A stretch of DNA of 64,000 nucleotides, taken from Bacteroidales bacterium (GTDB lineage: Bacteria > Bacteroidota > Bacteroidia > Bacteroidales > UBA932). The position numbers and the translations under genes were made by a program. Below are positions 17,577-25,964 of this stretch, piece after piece; position 1 is the stretch's first letter, and every line of letters begins with the position of its first letter. The notes beneath the pieces are model-generated. The model worked only from the letters and a program-made list of their open reading frames with translations, made no database searches and was not told the origin of the DNA. Where the stretch lies: NCBI GenBank assembly GCA_024402115.1, contig JAKSJQ010000002.1, positions 31,106-95,105 of the forward strand. The letters run 5' to 3'.

Positions 17577-18323
17577 CTATAAGAACGCTGCGACTGAGGC
17601 AAGGATGCCTGTCGGCAGAATTTCAAGGGCGCAAAGATACAAAAATGTTGAAAACAAGGACATCGAACTGTCCAAAATTTGGGCTTTTCTGAGGAAATGG
17701 ATGGCATAGATGCCACATATTTCGTAGAACAGTACTGTCCTGATGAGCTCATATTCGCATCGGAACACTCCCATGACGGCCGCTGAGAAAAGAGTGAGCA
17801 TGGTGGCCGTGATGAGGAAGGTGTCGAATGCCTTCGTGGCGACGTTGTACGTCCTGTTGCTGGTCGAGCGCGGCCTAAGCAGGGCTGTCAGTCCGAACCT
17901 CATGCCGAGGTAGAGGAGGAAGGCTCCGAAGGTGCAGAGGAATCTCATGCCGGGTCCGAGCTTCTCCATGAGGTCTATTTCCCACAGGGAGTAGTTGGCA
18001 GCGACCATGCAGAGGGGGATGGGCACGAAACGCGCGACGATGTTCCTGTCTCTGCTGAGCTGGGCGCTGGCTTCGAGGTTGAGACACTCTTTCCAGCGTA
18101 TGAGGCATCCGAGCAGCGACGGCATGATGTTGATGAGTCGCTGTATCATGGTCATTCCGACCAGCAGGGAGACTGCCGCGAAGATGATGAGCGTCATGCT
18201 GTCCTCCCAATGTCCCGGCGACACGGCCTCGACGGCTTCCTTCGCTTCGGTAGGAAGCAGCAGGATGCCTTCGACGAATGCGCTGTCGATAGGGTGCGCC
18301 AGTCTCTGAAGTATGCTCATCAT
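17577..18323 (-). CDS. DUF4271 family membrane protein
   Basis: The 248-residue protein has about six to seven hydrophobic segments (for example LIIFAAVSLLVGMTMI, FLCTFGAFLLYLGMRFGL, FLITATMLTLFSAAVMGVF) and lacks a recognisable catalytic motif. It resembles DUF4271 proteins, which sit directly upstream of hemD in many Bacteroidota. Function unknown; a link with heme synthesis or membrane sensing is only suggested by position. It lies 3 bp after the SUI1 gene and 9 bp before hemD. Confidence 0.7.
   Translation of the reverse strand: MMSILQRLAHPIDSAFVEGILLLPTEAKEAVEAVSPGHWEDSMTLIIFAAVSLLVGMTMIQRLINIMPSLLGCLIRWKECLNLEASAQLSRDRNIVARFVPIPLCMVAANYSLWEIDLMEKLGPGMRFLCTFGAFLLYLGMRFGLTALLRPRSTSNRTYNVATKAFDTFLITATMLTLFSAAVMGVFRCEYELIRTVLFYEICGIYAIHFLRKAQILDSSMSLFSTFLYLCALEILPTGILASVAAFL
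17632..17639 (-). promoter_or_regulatory. Internal -7 promoter box ahead of hemD
   Basis: TATCTTTG on the minus strand inside the 3' end of the DUF4271 gene, 65 nt upstream of the hemD ATG. It may allow hemD-rnpA-yidD to be transcribed separately. Confidence 0.45.
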
Positions 18324-18326
18324 GGA

Positions 18327-18671
18327 TTAGTTTCCTCTCTTTGCCTTGTAGCCCATCTGGACGAGAAGTCCGACTATCCTGTCCCTGAAATCACCCTGGA
18401 TCGCAATCTCTCCGTCCTTGGCGGTGCCGCCCACTCCGCACTTCACCTTGAGGGTGCGTGCGAGCTCTGCGAGGTCGTCGTCAGAACCCACGAAACCGGT
18501 CACGAGGGTGACCTGCTTTCCGGCGCGGCCCTTGCGGTCGATCAGCACGCGGAGATTCTGCCTGCTCGGCTCCAGGGTCTCAACCTGTTCCGGGGCCTCT
18601 TCGGCATATGTGAAGTCGGGGTTGGTGGAGAATACGACTCCGAGTCGTTTCTTCCAGTCGTTGTCGGCCAT
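18327..18671 (-). CDS. SUI1/YciH-family translation initiation factor
   Basis: The 114-residue protein has a short N-terminal tail followed by the SUI1 fold: LRVLIDRKGRAGKQVTLVTGFVG, then LARTLKVKCGVGGTAKDGEIAIQGDFRDRIVGLLVQMGYKAKRGN. Bacterial SUI1 proteins resemble eIF1 and probably affect start-codon choice. ATG 18671 is chosen because the -7 box at 18701-18694 lies just upstream; the longer frame starts before the promoter. It is the first gene of the minus-strand operon to yidD. Confidence 0.88.
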   Translation of the reverse strand: MADNDWKKRLGVVFSTNPDFTYAEEAPEQVETLEPSRQNLRVLIDRKGRAGKQVTLVTGFVGSDDDLAELARTLKVKCGVGGTAKDGEIAIQGDFRDRIVGLLVQMGYKAKRGN

Positions 18672-18693
18672 CTGTCGTTTATTAAAATTTTTG

Positions 18694-18701
18694 CAAATAT
18701 A
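18694..18701 (-). promoter_or_regulatory. -7 promoter box for the SUI1-hemD-yidD operon
   Basis: TATATTTG on the minus strand, 23 nt upstream of ATG 18671 and only 13 bp from the oppositely directed box at 18715-18722. Confidence 0.65.
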
Positions 18702-18714
18702 GCGATTCTCTTCG

Positions 18715-18722
18715 TATATTTG
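18715..18722 (+). promoter_or_regulatory. -7 promoter box for the DUF2723 gene
   Basis: TATATTTG on the plus strand, 45 nt upstream of ATG 18767, back-to-back with the SUI1 operon box. Confidence 0.65.
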
Positions 18723-18766
18723 TTCTTTTAATACCGGCATAGCCGGTAATCAAGCAGAAGAAAAAC

Positions 18767-21700
18767 ATGGACAACAAGAAATTCAACCTTTGGAATCATA
18801 TATGTGCCGCTATCTCTTTCGTAGTGTCAGCCGTCACATATCTGATGACGATAGAGCCGACCGCGTCTTTCTGGGACTGCGGTGAGTTCATCGCATCATC
18901 ATACAAGCTCGAAGTGGGACATGCCCCTGGAAACCCGGTGTTCCAGCTTTTCGCAAGATTCTTCACGATGTTCACCGGTGCAGAGCACGCCGCCGTCGCA
19001 GTCAATGCGCTCAGCGCGATATGTTCGGCCCTGACCATATTCTTCCTCTACCTGACCATCGTGTTCCTCGCGAAGAGGCTCGTGCACCGTTCTGCTGACG
19101 GCACTTTCAGCACCGGCCGCGCAATCTCCATCTTCGGAGCCGGACTCGTCGGATCGCTCGCATACTGCTTCTCGGACACATTCTGGTTCTCGGCGGTGGA
19201 AGGTGAGGTGTACGCGATGTCGTCGCTCTTCACCGCGCTGGTGTTCTGGGCCATGACCAAGTGGTACGAGCAGGCTGACAGCAGGTATGCGAACCGCTGG
19301 ATCGTGCTCATCTCCTTCCTCATGGGCCTTTCGGTGGGCATCCACCTCCTCAACCTCCTGACCATCCCTTGTCTCGTCTTCATGTTCTACCACAAGAAGC
19401 GCGAGAACGGAAGCTACACCTTCTGGCAGAATGTCGGCATCTTCGCGGTTTCATGCGTGATACTCGCCGTCATCCTCTTCGTCATCATCCCGTATCTCCC
19501 GAAGACCGCGGCATGGTTCGACCTCTTCTTCGTGAACACCCTCGGACTTCCTTTCAACAGCGGTGCTGCATTCTTCATGGTGGCGCTTCTCGCGCTCTGC
19601 TTCTGGGGCCTCTTCAGGACCCTCAGGAAGAACCAGGCGTTCGCGAACACCATACTTCTCTGCTTCACGATGATCGTGATCGGCTTCTCGATCTTCTCGA
19701 TCTGCATCATACGCTCGAGCGCCAAGACCCCTACCAACGAGAACCAGCCGGACAACGCCTTTGGCCTCGTGAGATATCTCTCACGCGAGCAGTACGGCAA
19801 GAATCCGCTCATCTACGGACAGTATTTCGATGCTCCGGGCGATATCGTTTACGGCTCTTACTGGACTCCGCTGAACGGAAAGTACTACAAGGCTCCTACT
19901 CCTCCGGAGATGAAGTATGATGCTTCAGGCATGATGTTCTTCCCTCGCATGTGGTGCAACGCAGACGATAAGTACATACGTTTCTACGAGTCTTACATGA
20001 ACGGCGGCGGAAAGAAGGTCAAGGGCGCGGAGCACAAGATGCCTACCTTCGGACAGAACCTGGCGTTCTTCTTCGACTACCAGCTCAACTGGATGTACTG
20101 GAGATATTTCATGTGGAACTTCGTGGGCCGTCAGAACGACCTCCATTCCCCAAGTCCCGGAGAGATCTTCGAGGGCAACTGGGAGAGCGGAATCGGAATC
20201 ATCGACAGGATCCATCTCGGCGACCAGAGCAACGCTCCGGACTATCTCCGCGAGAATGGCGGAAAGAACCACTACTTCTTCCTCCCATTCCTGCTCGGAG
20301 TGCTCGGAATCTTCTTCCAGTTCGGACGTGACAAGAGAGGCTCATGGCTTACCTTCCTGCTCTTCTTCATGACCGGTATCGCGATCGTACTCTACCTCAA
20401 CCAGCCTCCTTTCCAGGTCCGCGAGAGGGATTATGCGTATGCGGGCTCGTTCTATGCGTTCTGCATCTGGATAGGTCTCGCGGTGACCGCGCTCTACACG
20501 GCCTTCGAGGAGATCATCGAAGGATGGGGCAGGGCTGACGACAGGTCGAAGGCGGCGGTCGCAGCCGCAACGACAGTCCTCTGTCTCGGCGTTCCAGCCC
20601 TCATGGCCGCCCAGAACTGGGACGACCATGACCGCAGCAACCGCTACACCGCGGTCGAGATTGCCAAGAACTACCTCAACTCAGTGGGCCCTAACGGTAT
20701 ACTCGTGACCCATGGCGACAATGATACCTTCCCTCTCTGGTACGCCCAGGAGGTCGAGGGCATAAGGACAGACGTGCGCGTCGTGAACACCTCGCTCCTC
20801 GGAACCGACTGGCATATCGACCAGATGAAGTGGGCCGTGAACGAGAGCGCCCCTCTTGCCCTCAGCATCGGTCCTGAGCAGTACCTCTATGGAACCAACG
20901 ACTGGCCATACATCTATGACACCCGCAACACTGTGATCCCTATCGAGGACGTGATGAAGGTGTTCAGGCATCCGGATGCGAAGCTCACTCTTCAGAGCGG
21001 CAAGAATGTCGACTATATCATCTCACACAAGATAAGCGTCCCTGTCAACAAGGAGAACGTCATCAAGTACGGCATCCTCGACGCCAAGTACGCGGACCAG
21101 ATCCCTGACGAGATCATCCTCACAATGTCTGAGGACAAGGACTACATCTCGAAGCAGGAGCTCTTCATGCTCGACCTTCTCTCGAACTACCAGTGGGACC
21201 GTCCTATCAACCTCCTCTCGATGGGCGGCGACCTCAACATGGGCATCAAGGAATACCTCATGTTCGACGGATTCTCGTACAGGTTCGTGCCTATCAGGAA
21301 CAAGACCAAGCTCTCAACTCCTGACTTCGTGGATGTCGAGGACCTCTACCACAAGATGACCCAGGTCTACACCTTCGACGCTGTCAGCCGCGACGACTAC
21401 TTCATCGACTACCAGAACTTCTACACCTACTGCGGTGTGATGAGCCTCAGGCAGCTCTTCGTGAGCGTGGCAAAGCAGTTCGTCAAGGCGGGCCACGAGG
21501 ACTGGGCGCTCGAGATGATCGACAAGGCGATGGAGGTGCAGAAGCCGGAGAGGTTCCCTCTCAACATGACTGAGTACGGATTCTCGAACGAGCTCATGAT
21601 AATGGAGATCGTGAACCTCTACTACATCTGCGGACAGCCGGAGAAGGCCCGCGACCTTGCGCGCGCATTCGCTGCGGAGACCTGCAGGAACGCTCAGTTC

Positions 21701-21847
21701 TACTTCGACTTCTACGAGTACGCAAAGCCTGACTTCGAGTCCAACTGCCAGTACATCTACTATGTCAGCGACATACTCCGCGACAACGGAGACGAGCAGC
21801 TTGCCGACGAGATCGAGTCAAGTCTCAAGGACACGCTCGGAATCTGA
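18767..21847 (+). CDS. DUF2723 family membrane protein (TMEM260-like probable protein O-mannosyltransferase)
   Basis: The 1026-residue protein starts with a membrane helix and TIEPTASFWDCGEFIASSYKLEVGHAPGNPVFQL, the DUF2723 core with the acidic residues of GT-C glycosyltransferases in the first periplasmic loop. About ten membrane segments follow up to residue 580, then a soluble C-terminal half with YLNSVGPNGILVTHGDNDTFPLWYAQEVEGIRTDVRVVN and helical repeats. Human TMEM260, of the same family, is an O-mannosyltransferase; Bacteroidota members are suspected in general protein O-glycosylation (inference). The next gene starts 23 bp downstream. Confidence 0.8.
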   Translation: MDNKKFNLWNHICAAISFVVSAVTYLMTIEPTASFWDCGEFIASSYKLEVGHAPGNPVFQLFARFFTMFTGAEHAAVAVNALSAICSALTIFFLYLTIVFLAKRLVHRSADGTFSTGRAISIFGAGLVGSLAYCFSDTFWFSAVEGEVYAMSSLFTALVFWAMTKWYEQADSRYANRWIVLISFLMGLSVGIHLLNLLTIPCLVFMFYHKKRENGSYTFWQNVGIFAVSCVILAVILFVIIPYLPKTAAWFDLFFVNTLGLPFNSGAAFFMVALLALCFWGLFRTLRKNQAFANTILLCFTMIVIGFSIFSICIIRSSAKTPTNENQPDNAFGLVRYLSREQYGKNPLIYGQYFDAPGDIVYGSYWTPLNGKYYKAPTPPEMKYDASGMMFFPRMWCNADDKYIRFYESYMNGGGKKVKGAEHKMPTFGQNLAFFFDYQLNWMYWRYFMWNFVGRQNDLHSPSPGEIFEGNWESGIGIIDRIHLGDQSNAPDYLRENGGKNHYFFLPFLLGVLGIFFQFGRDKRGSWLTFLLFFMTGIAIVLYLNQPPFQVRERDYAYAGSFYAFCIWIGLAVTALYTAFEEIIEGWGRADDRSKAAVAAATTVLCLGVPALMAAQNWDDHDRSNRYTAVEIAKNYLNSVGPNGILVTHGDNDTFPLWYAQEVEGIRTDVRVVNTSLLGTDWHIDQMKWAVNESAPLALSIGPEQYLYGTNDWPYIYDTRNTVIPIEDVMKVFRHPDAKLTLQSGKNVDYIISHKISVPVNKENVIKYGILDAKYADQIPDEIILTMSEDKDYISKQELFMLDLLSNYQWDRPINLLSMGGDLNMGIKEYLMFDGFSYRFVPIRNKTKLSTPDFVDVEDLYHKMTQVYTFDAVSRDDYFIDYQNFYTYCGVMSLRQLFVSVAKQFVKAGHEDWALEMIDKAMEVQKPERFPLNMTEYGFSNELMIMEIVNLYYICGQPEKARDLARAFAAETCRNAQFYFDFYEYAKPDFESNCQYIYYVSDILRDNGDEQLADEIESSLKDTLGI

Positions 21848-21870
21848 TGAACCAATAAGAACCACACTAT

Positions 21871-22746
21871 ATGAAGAAACTCAATCTGATCTTCGCGGCA
21901 GCCGCAATGGCGGTTGTGTCATGCGCCCAGAACCAGCCTCAGGAGCCTGCCATCCTGACCAATACTCCTGAAGAGGAGGAAGCTCCGGCAGAATACCAGG
22001 AACCGGTAGTCTTCACCAACGAGGACGTGACCTTCCGTCAGATCGACGAGCATACCTGGGAGGGTAACGGAAATCTCGTATTCGGAGAGTCGCTCTACAT
22101 CATCGAGGGCGAGGACCGTGCACTGCTCATCGATGCGGGCACCAGGATCGCCGACCTCGACAAGATCGTTGCAGGCATCACCTCGAAGCCTGTGACCCTC
22201 ATGGCCACCCATGTCCATGGAGACCACACCGGTTCGGCAATCAACTATTTCCCTGAGATCTGGATCAATGCCGCCGACATGGTGGGCGCACGCACCCAGA
22301 TGAGAAACTACAAGGGTGAGATCAAGTTCCTCACCGACGGCGAAGTCATCGACCTCGGCGGAAGGCAGATCGAGGTGATCTTCACCCCCGGCCACACTCC
22401 TGGCTCGACCTCGTTCTTCGACAAGGAGAAGCACTACGGCTTCAGCGGTGACGCTTTCGGCTCCACCAACCTCCTTCTCCAGACCAACTTCTCGACCCTT
22501 CTCAACACTGCATCGAGAATCGCAAGGTACATGCAGGTCAACGGCATCGAGAAGATGTACTCAGGCCACTACCACGGCCACAATCCTGAGACCCTCCAGA
22601 GGGTGCTCGACCTCAAGTCGATGGCTGAGGAGATGCTCGAGGGCCGCAGAGTCGGCGAGGTCAAGGAGAACGCACGCGGTCTCAACGCTCATATCCACGA
22701 TCATGGCGTGACCGTTCAGTACAGATACCCTGAAGGCGTAAAGTAA
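21871..22746 (+). CDS. Metallo-beta-lactamase fold lipoprotein
   Basis: The 291-residue protein has a lipoprotein signal (AVVSC, Cys18) and an acidic linker, then an MBL-fold domain with HVHGDH (His114, His116, Asp118, His119), a TPGHTPGSTSFF segment carrying the next His, SGDAFGS for the bridging Asp and SGHYHGHNP for the last His. The dinuclear zinc site looks complete. The fold covers lactonases, thioesterases, sulfatases and beta-lactamases, so the substrate is open. It may share a transcript with the DUF2723 gene upstream and the TonB receptor 9 bp downstream. Confidence 0.85.
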   Translation: MKKLNLIFAAAAMAVVSCAQNQPQEPAILTNTPEEEEAPAEYQEPVVFTNEDVTFRQIDEHTWEGNGNLVFGESLYIIEGEDRALLIDAGTRIADLDKIVAGITSKPVTLMATHVHGDHTGSAINYFPEIWINAADMVGARTQMRNYKGEIKFLTDGEVIDLGGRQIEVIFTPGHTPGSTSFFDKEKHYGFSGDAFGSTNLLLQTNFSTLLNTASRIARYMQVNGIEKMYSGHYHGHNPETLQRVLDLKSMAEEMLEGRRVGEVKENARGLNAHIHDHGVTVQYRYPEGVK

Positions 22747-22755
22747 AGACAGCAC

Positions 22756-24933
22756 ATGACGTCAGCAAGACATATAGCATTGTGTGCCGGAGTTCTCTGC
22801 TCCGGCCTCTTTGCGTATGCCCAGGACTGGTCCGAAGTGCAGCTCGATACGCTTAATTCGGCCTATGTCGTGGCCGATAAGTATGATGCCGTGAACGGAA
22901 CCCAGACCGGTATGACCAAGATAGACTCGAAGAAGCTTCACGGCGGATTCGCCACCTTCAGCACGCCTGACGTCATAAAGATACTTCAGACACTTCCCGG
23001 AGTGGCGAGCGGCTCCGAACTCCTGTCGGGACTCTATGTCCATGGCGGCGACGGTTCGGACAACCTCTTTCTCCTGGACGGCGTCCCTCTCTATCAGGTC
23101 AGCCATATCGGAGGACTCTTCTCCTCTTTCAACACCGATTTCGTGCAGGATCTCGATTTCTACAAGAGCGGATTCCCGGCCCGTTACGGCGGACGTCTGT
23201 CGTCAGTGGTGGATGTGAACGGCTCTGACGGAGATTTCGAGAAATACCATGGAAGCGTTTCCGTCGGACTGATCGACGGAAGGGTGCAGTTCGGAGGCCC
23301 GATAGTAAAGGGCAGGACCTCATTCAACGTCGCGGCCCGCAGAAGCTGGCTTGACGTCGCGACTGAGCCTGCCATGGCAATCATAAACCTGCGCTACCGC
23401 AGGCATGGAAATCCTCTGAGGACGAGTTTCCATTACGCTTTCTATGACATCAACGCCCGTATAACCCACCGTGCCAAGAACGGGGACATGATATATTTCA
23501 ACTTCTACGACGGAAGCGACTATCTGAAGTCTTCGTTGAATGACAAGACCGATGAGGAAATGGGAGACAGCACGGTAGAAAAGACGGACGAGATGGGATT
23601 CGACATCCGCTGGGGCAATCTGACTTCATCGGTGAAGTGGAACCATGAACTTATGGACGGCCTGAGGATGAGCAGCATTGCGTACTATACCCAGAGCACG
23701 TCGAAGACCAATTTCTTCATGGACAGTGACGTTGAGGACAATACCAGCCATGCTCTTTTCGGCAATCGTACCAGGTTGCATGACCTCAGCGCGAAGACCG
23801 ACTTCGACTGGTTGCCGACCAGAGACATGCATGTGCGATACGGCGCCCAGTACCAGTTCCATATCTACCGCCCGGAGCGGCAGACAGAATTCTTCACGAC
23901 AAGCATGGGAGAGGATTTGGTCAACATGAGCACGCAGAATGATTGGCAGTACCTTTCTCACGAGTTCTCGCTGTATGCGGAGGATGAGTGGGCGATTGCA
24001 AAGTGGTTCAAGGCAAATGCCGGCGTGAGGTACATGCTTTACGGAATGGAGAACAAGGTGTGGCACAGGTTCGAACCGAGAGTGGCTCTGAGGGCCCGTG
24101 CGGGCAGAAATGTCGAGTTCAAGCTTTCATATACGGAGATGAACCAGGCCAACCACCTCGTCGCGACTACCTACCTCGACCTTCCGACCAACTGCTGGAT
24201 GCCTTCGACATCGAAGGTGGCGCCTTCCCATTCCAAGCAAGTAGCGGGCGGCGTATATGCCAGCCTTCCGCATGACATTTCCATCAGCGTCGAGGGCTAT
24301 TACAAGAGCATGAGGGATATACTTGAGTACGGCGGCGAGGCTGCCATGTTCCCTCCTATCGATGATTGGGAGACGACCTTCCTCCAGGGCAAGGGACGCT
24401 CCTATGGACTCGAGCTTTCGTTCATCTACAATGGAACCATCTTCACCGGAGAGGCATACTATACTCTCAGCAAGACGGAGCGCTTCTTCGAAGACATCTG
24501 CGAGAACTGGTATCCGGACAGGAATGACAACAGACACAAGATCAACATTCAGGGCGCGTGGAAGATAGGGGAGCGCATCGACCTGTCGGCTGCGTGGGTG
24601 TGCCACAGCGGCAACCGCTGGACCATGCCGACGCATGTCGCCATCCTCCCGGGCGGAAGAATCGAAGAGATGTATTCATCGCCATACAATGCCCAGATGC
24701 CGGCTGTACACAGACTTGATCTCGGATTCAACTACCGCAAGCAGACAAAACGTGGATTCGAGAGCATCTGGAATGTCAGCATATATAACGTCTATTGCAG
24801 GATGAATCCGATCATGGCTTATGCCAAGATGGGAGTATACGACGTGACTACTGATACCATGACCCCATATCACGGTGTGGCGATGGGACTCCTTCCTATT
24901 ATACCGTCGTTCAGCTATACATTGAAGTTCTGA
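22756..24933 (+). CDS. TonB-dependent outer-membrane receptor (DUF4249-associated)
   Basis: The 725-residue protein has a signal peptide ending near AYAQ and a plug domain (STPDVIKILQTLPGVASGSE, DNLFLLDGVPLYQVSHIGGLFSSFNTD, FYKSGFPARYGGRLSSVVDV), followed by a beta barrel ending LPIIPSFSYTLKF with a C-terminal Phe. It lacks the N-terminal carboxypeptidase-like regulatory domain that many such Bacteroidota receptors have. The stop overlaps the start of the DUF4249 lipoprotein (TGATG), so the two form a receptor/surface lipoprotein pair, analogous to SusC/SusD; ligand unknown. Confidence 0.88.
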   Translation: MTSARHIALCAGVLCSGLFAYAQDWSEVQLDTLNSAYVVADKYDAVNGTQTGMTKIDSKKLHGGFATFSTPDVIKILQTLPGVASGSELLSGLYVHGGDGSDNLFLLDGVPLYQVSHIGGLFSSFNTDFVQDLDFYKSGFPARYGGRLSSVVDVNGSDGDFEKYHGSVSVGLIDGRVQFGGPIVKGRTSFNVAARRSWLDVATEPAMAIINLRYRRHGNPLRTSFHYAFYDINARITHRAKNGDMIYFNFYDGSDYLKSSLNDKTDEEMGDSTVEKTDEMGFDIRWGNLTSSVKWNHELMDGLRMSSIAYYTQSTSKTNFFMDSDVEDNTSHALFGNRTRLHDLSAKTDFDWLPTRDMHVRYGAQYQFHIYRPERQTEFFTTSMGEDLVNMSTQNDWQYLSHEFSLYAEDEWAIAKWFKANAGVRYMLYGMENKVWHRFEPRVALRARAGRNVEFKLSYTEMNQANHLVATTYLDLPTNCWMPSTSKVAPSHSKQVAGGVYASLPHDISISVEGYYKSMRDILEYGGEAAMFPPIDDWETTFLQGKGRSYGLELSFIYNGTIFTGEAYYTLSKTERFFEDICENWYPDRNDNRHKINIQGAWKIGERIDLSAAWVCHSGNRWTMPTHVAILPGGRIEEMYSSPYNAQMPAVHRLDLGFNYRKQTKRGFESIWNVSIYNVYCRMNPIMAYAKMGVYDVTTDTMTPYHGVAMGLLPIIPSFSYTLKF

Positions 24934-25934
24934 TGAGAAGTTTTGTACGATATATTCTTTTCGTTTTCGTGGCGACCGTCGTCATGGGCTGTGAGTATGA
25001 CTTTGACCTGAAGGGTACCCATGAGGCTCCGATGCTTGTGGTTGACTGTATGGTCAACCAGGGGTATGGAAATGGAAGAAAAACACTCGTGTGTGTCAGC
25101 ATATATGGAACAGTGCCTGTCGGAGACTATGTCCCAAGTTCATCGAAGACAGAGGGAACTCAGGCCCCGGTGCTTGACGAGCTGGAAGTTTCCGCTACGG
25201 TCAACGGAGAGGAGATAACGCTTACCAGGTTCGAAGCTCCGGTGGGATCTGACGAAGCTTTCCCTAAAGACTTCTTTACTGCCGTCATCGAAGATTTGAC
25301 AGAGGGTGACGTTGTAGAGGTACATGCATCGGCAAAGGGTTATCCTGATGCCATCGGACGTACTGTTGCCCCGGGTGCGGCAGAGGTGGTCAGCGCGGAG
25401 GTCAGCAAGGACAGCATCCTTTCCGTGAAGATAAATGATAACCCTGCGACCAGGGATTATTACGGAGTCGTTCTCAAGAGAGAGTTCGAGATGCACCGTG
25501 AGATTTCTCCGGAAGAAGGCGGTGGGACCGAGTTCGTCACGGGAGACTACCTGGATCTCCTGGGCCTCGAAATCGGAAATGGACTCAGGACGAGCATTCA
25601 GCCACGCCTTTTCAGCCAGCTCGGATTCCTGTCTCTGGCATTCTCAGATAATCTGGTGTTCTTCGATGACCTCAGCATAAAGGAGCAGGACAATACCTTC
25701 AAGGCTGTCGTGCTGGAAATGAAGGGAGCCTACTACAGCGGCGATTACCAGCTTTCCGTATATAAGCTCTCTCCTGAGGCATATAAGTTCATGAGAGCCC
25801 TCTATGAGATCAATACAGGTTCGATGATGGCGGGTATCTCAGCCGTTTCATACACATATTCGGGCATCTCCGGAGGATTCGGCGCCGTGGGTGCATACCG
25901 GAAAAAGGACATGGTTTTACCTATTAATTATTAA
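24933..25934 (+). CDS. DUF4249 family lipoprotein
   Basis: The 333-residue protein has a lipoprotein signal with Cys20 (VVMGC) followed by EYDFDLKGTHEAPMLVVDCMVNQG, typical of DUF4249 proteins. These are Ig-like surface lipoproteins coded next to TonB receptors and thought to help capture an unknown ligand. Its ATG overlaps the receptor's stop by one base. The middle holds a beta-rich Ig-like region and the C-terminal part includes VLEMKGAYYSGDYQLSVYKLSPEAYKFMRAL, also family-like. Confidence 0.8.
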   Translation: MRSFVRYILFVFVATVVMGCEYDFDLKGTHEAPMLVVDCMVNQGYGNGRKTLVCVSIYGTVPVGDYVPSSSKTEGTQAPVLDELEVSATVNGEEITLTRFEAPVGSDEAFPKDFFTAVIEDLTEGDVVEVHASAKGYPDAIGRTVAPGAAEVVSAEVSKDSILSVKINDNPATRDYYGVVLKREFEMHREISPEEGGGTEFVTGDYLDLLGLEIGNGLRTSIQPRLFSQLGFLSLAFSDNLVFFDDLSIKEQDNTFKAVVLEMKGAYYSGDYQLSVYKLSPEAYKFMRALYEINTGSMMAGISAVSYTYSGISGGFGAVGAYRKKDMVLPINY

Positions 25935-25939
25935 TTTTG
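25932..25939 (+). promoter_or_regulatory. -7 promoter box for cstA
   Basis: TAATTTTG, 25 nt upstream of ATG 25965; it overlaps the last bases of the DUF4249 gene. Confidence 0.6.
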
Positions 25940-25964
25940 CGGACTTAAATATTTTAACCTCCCC

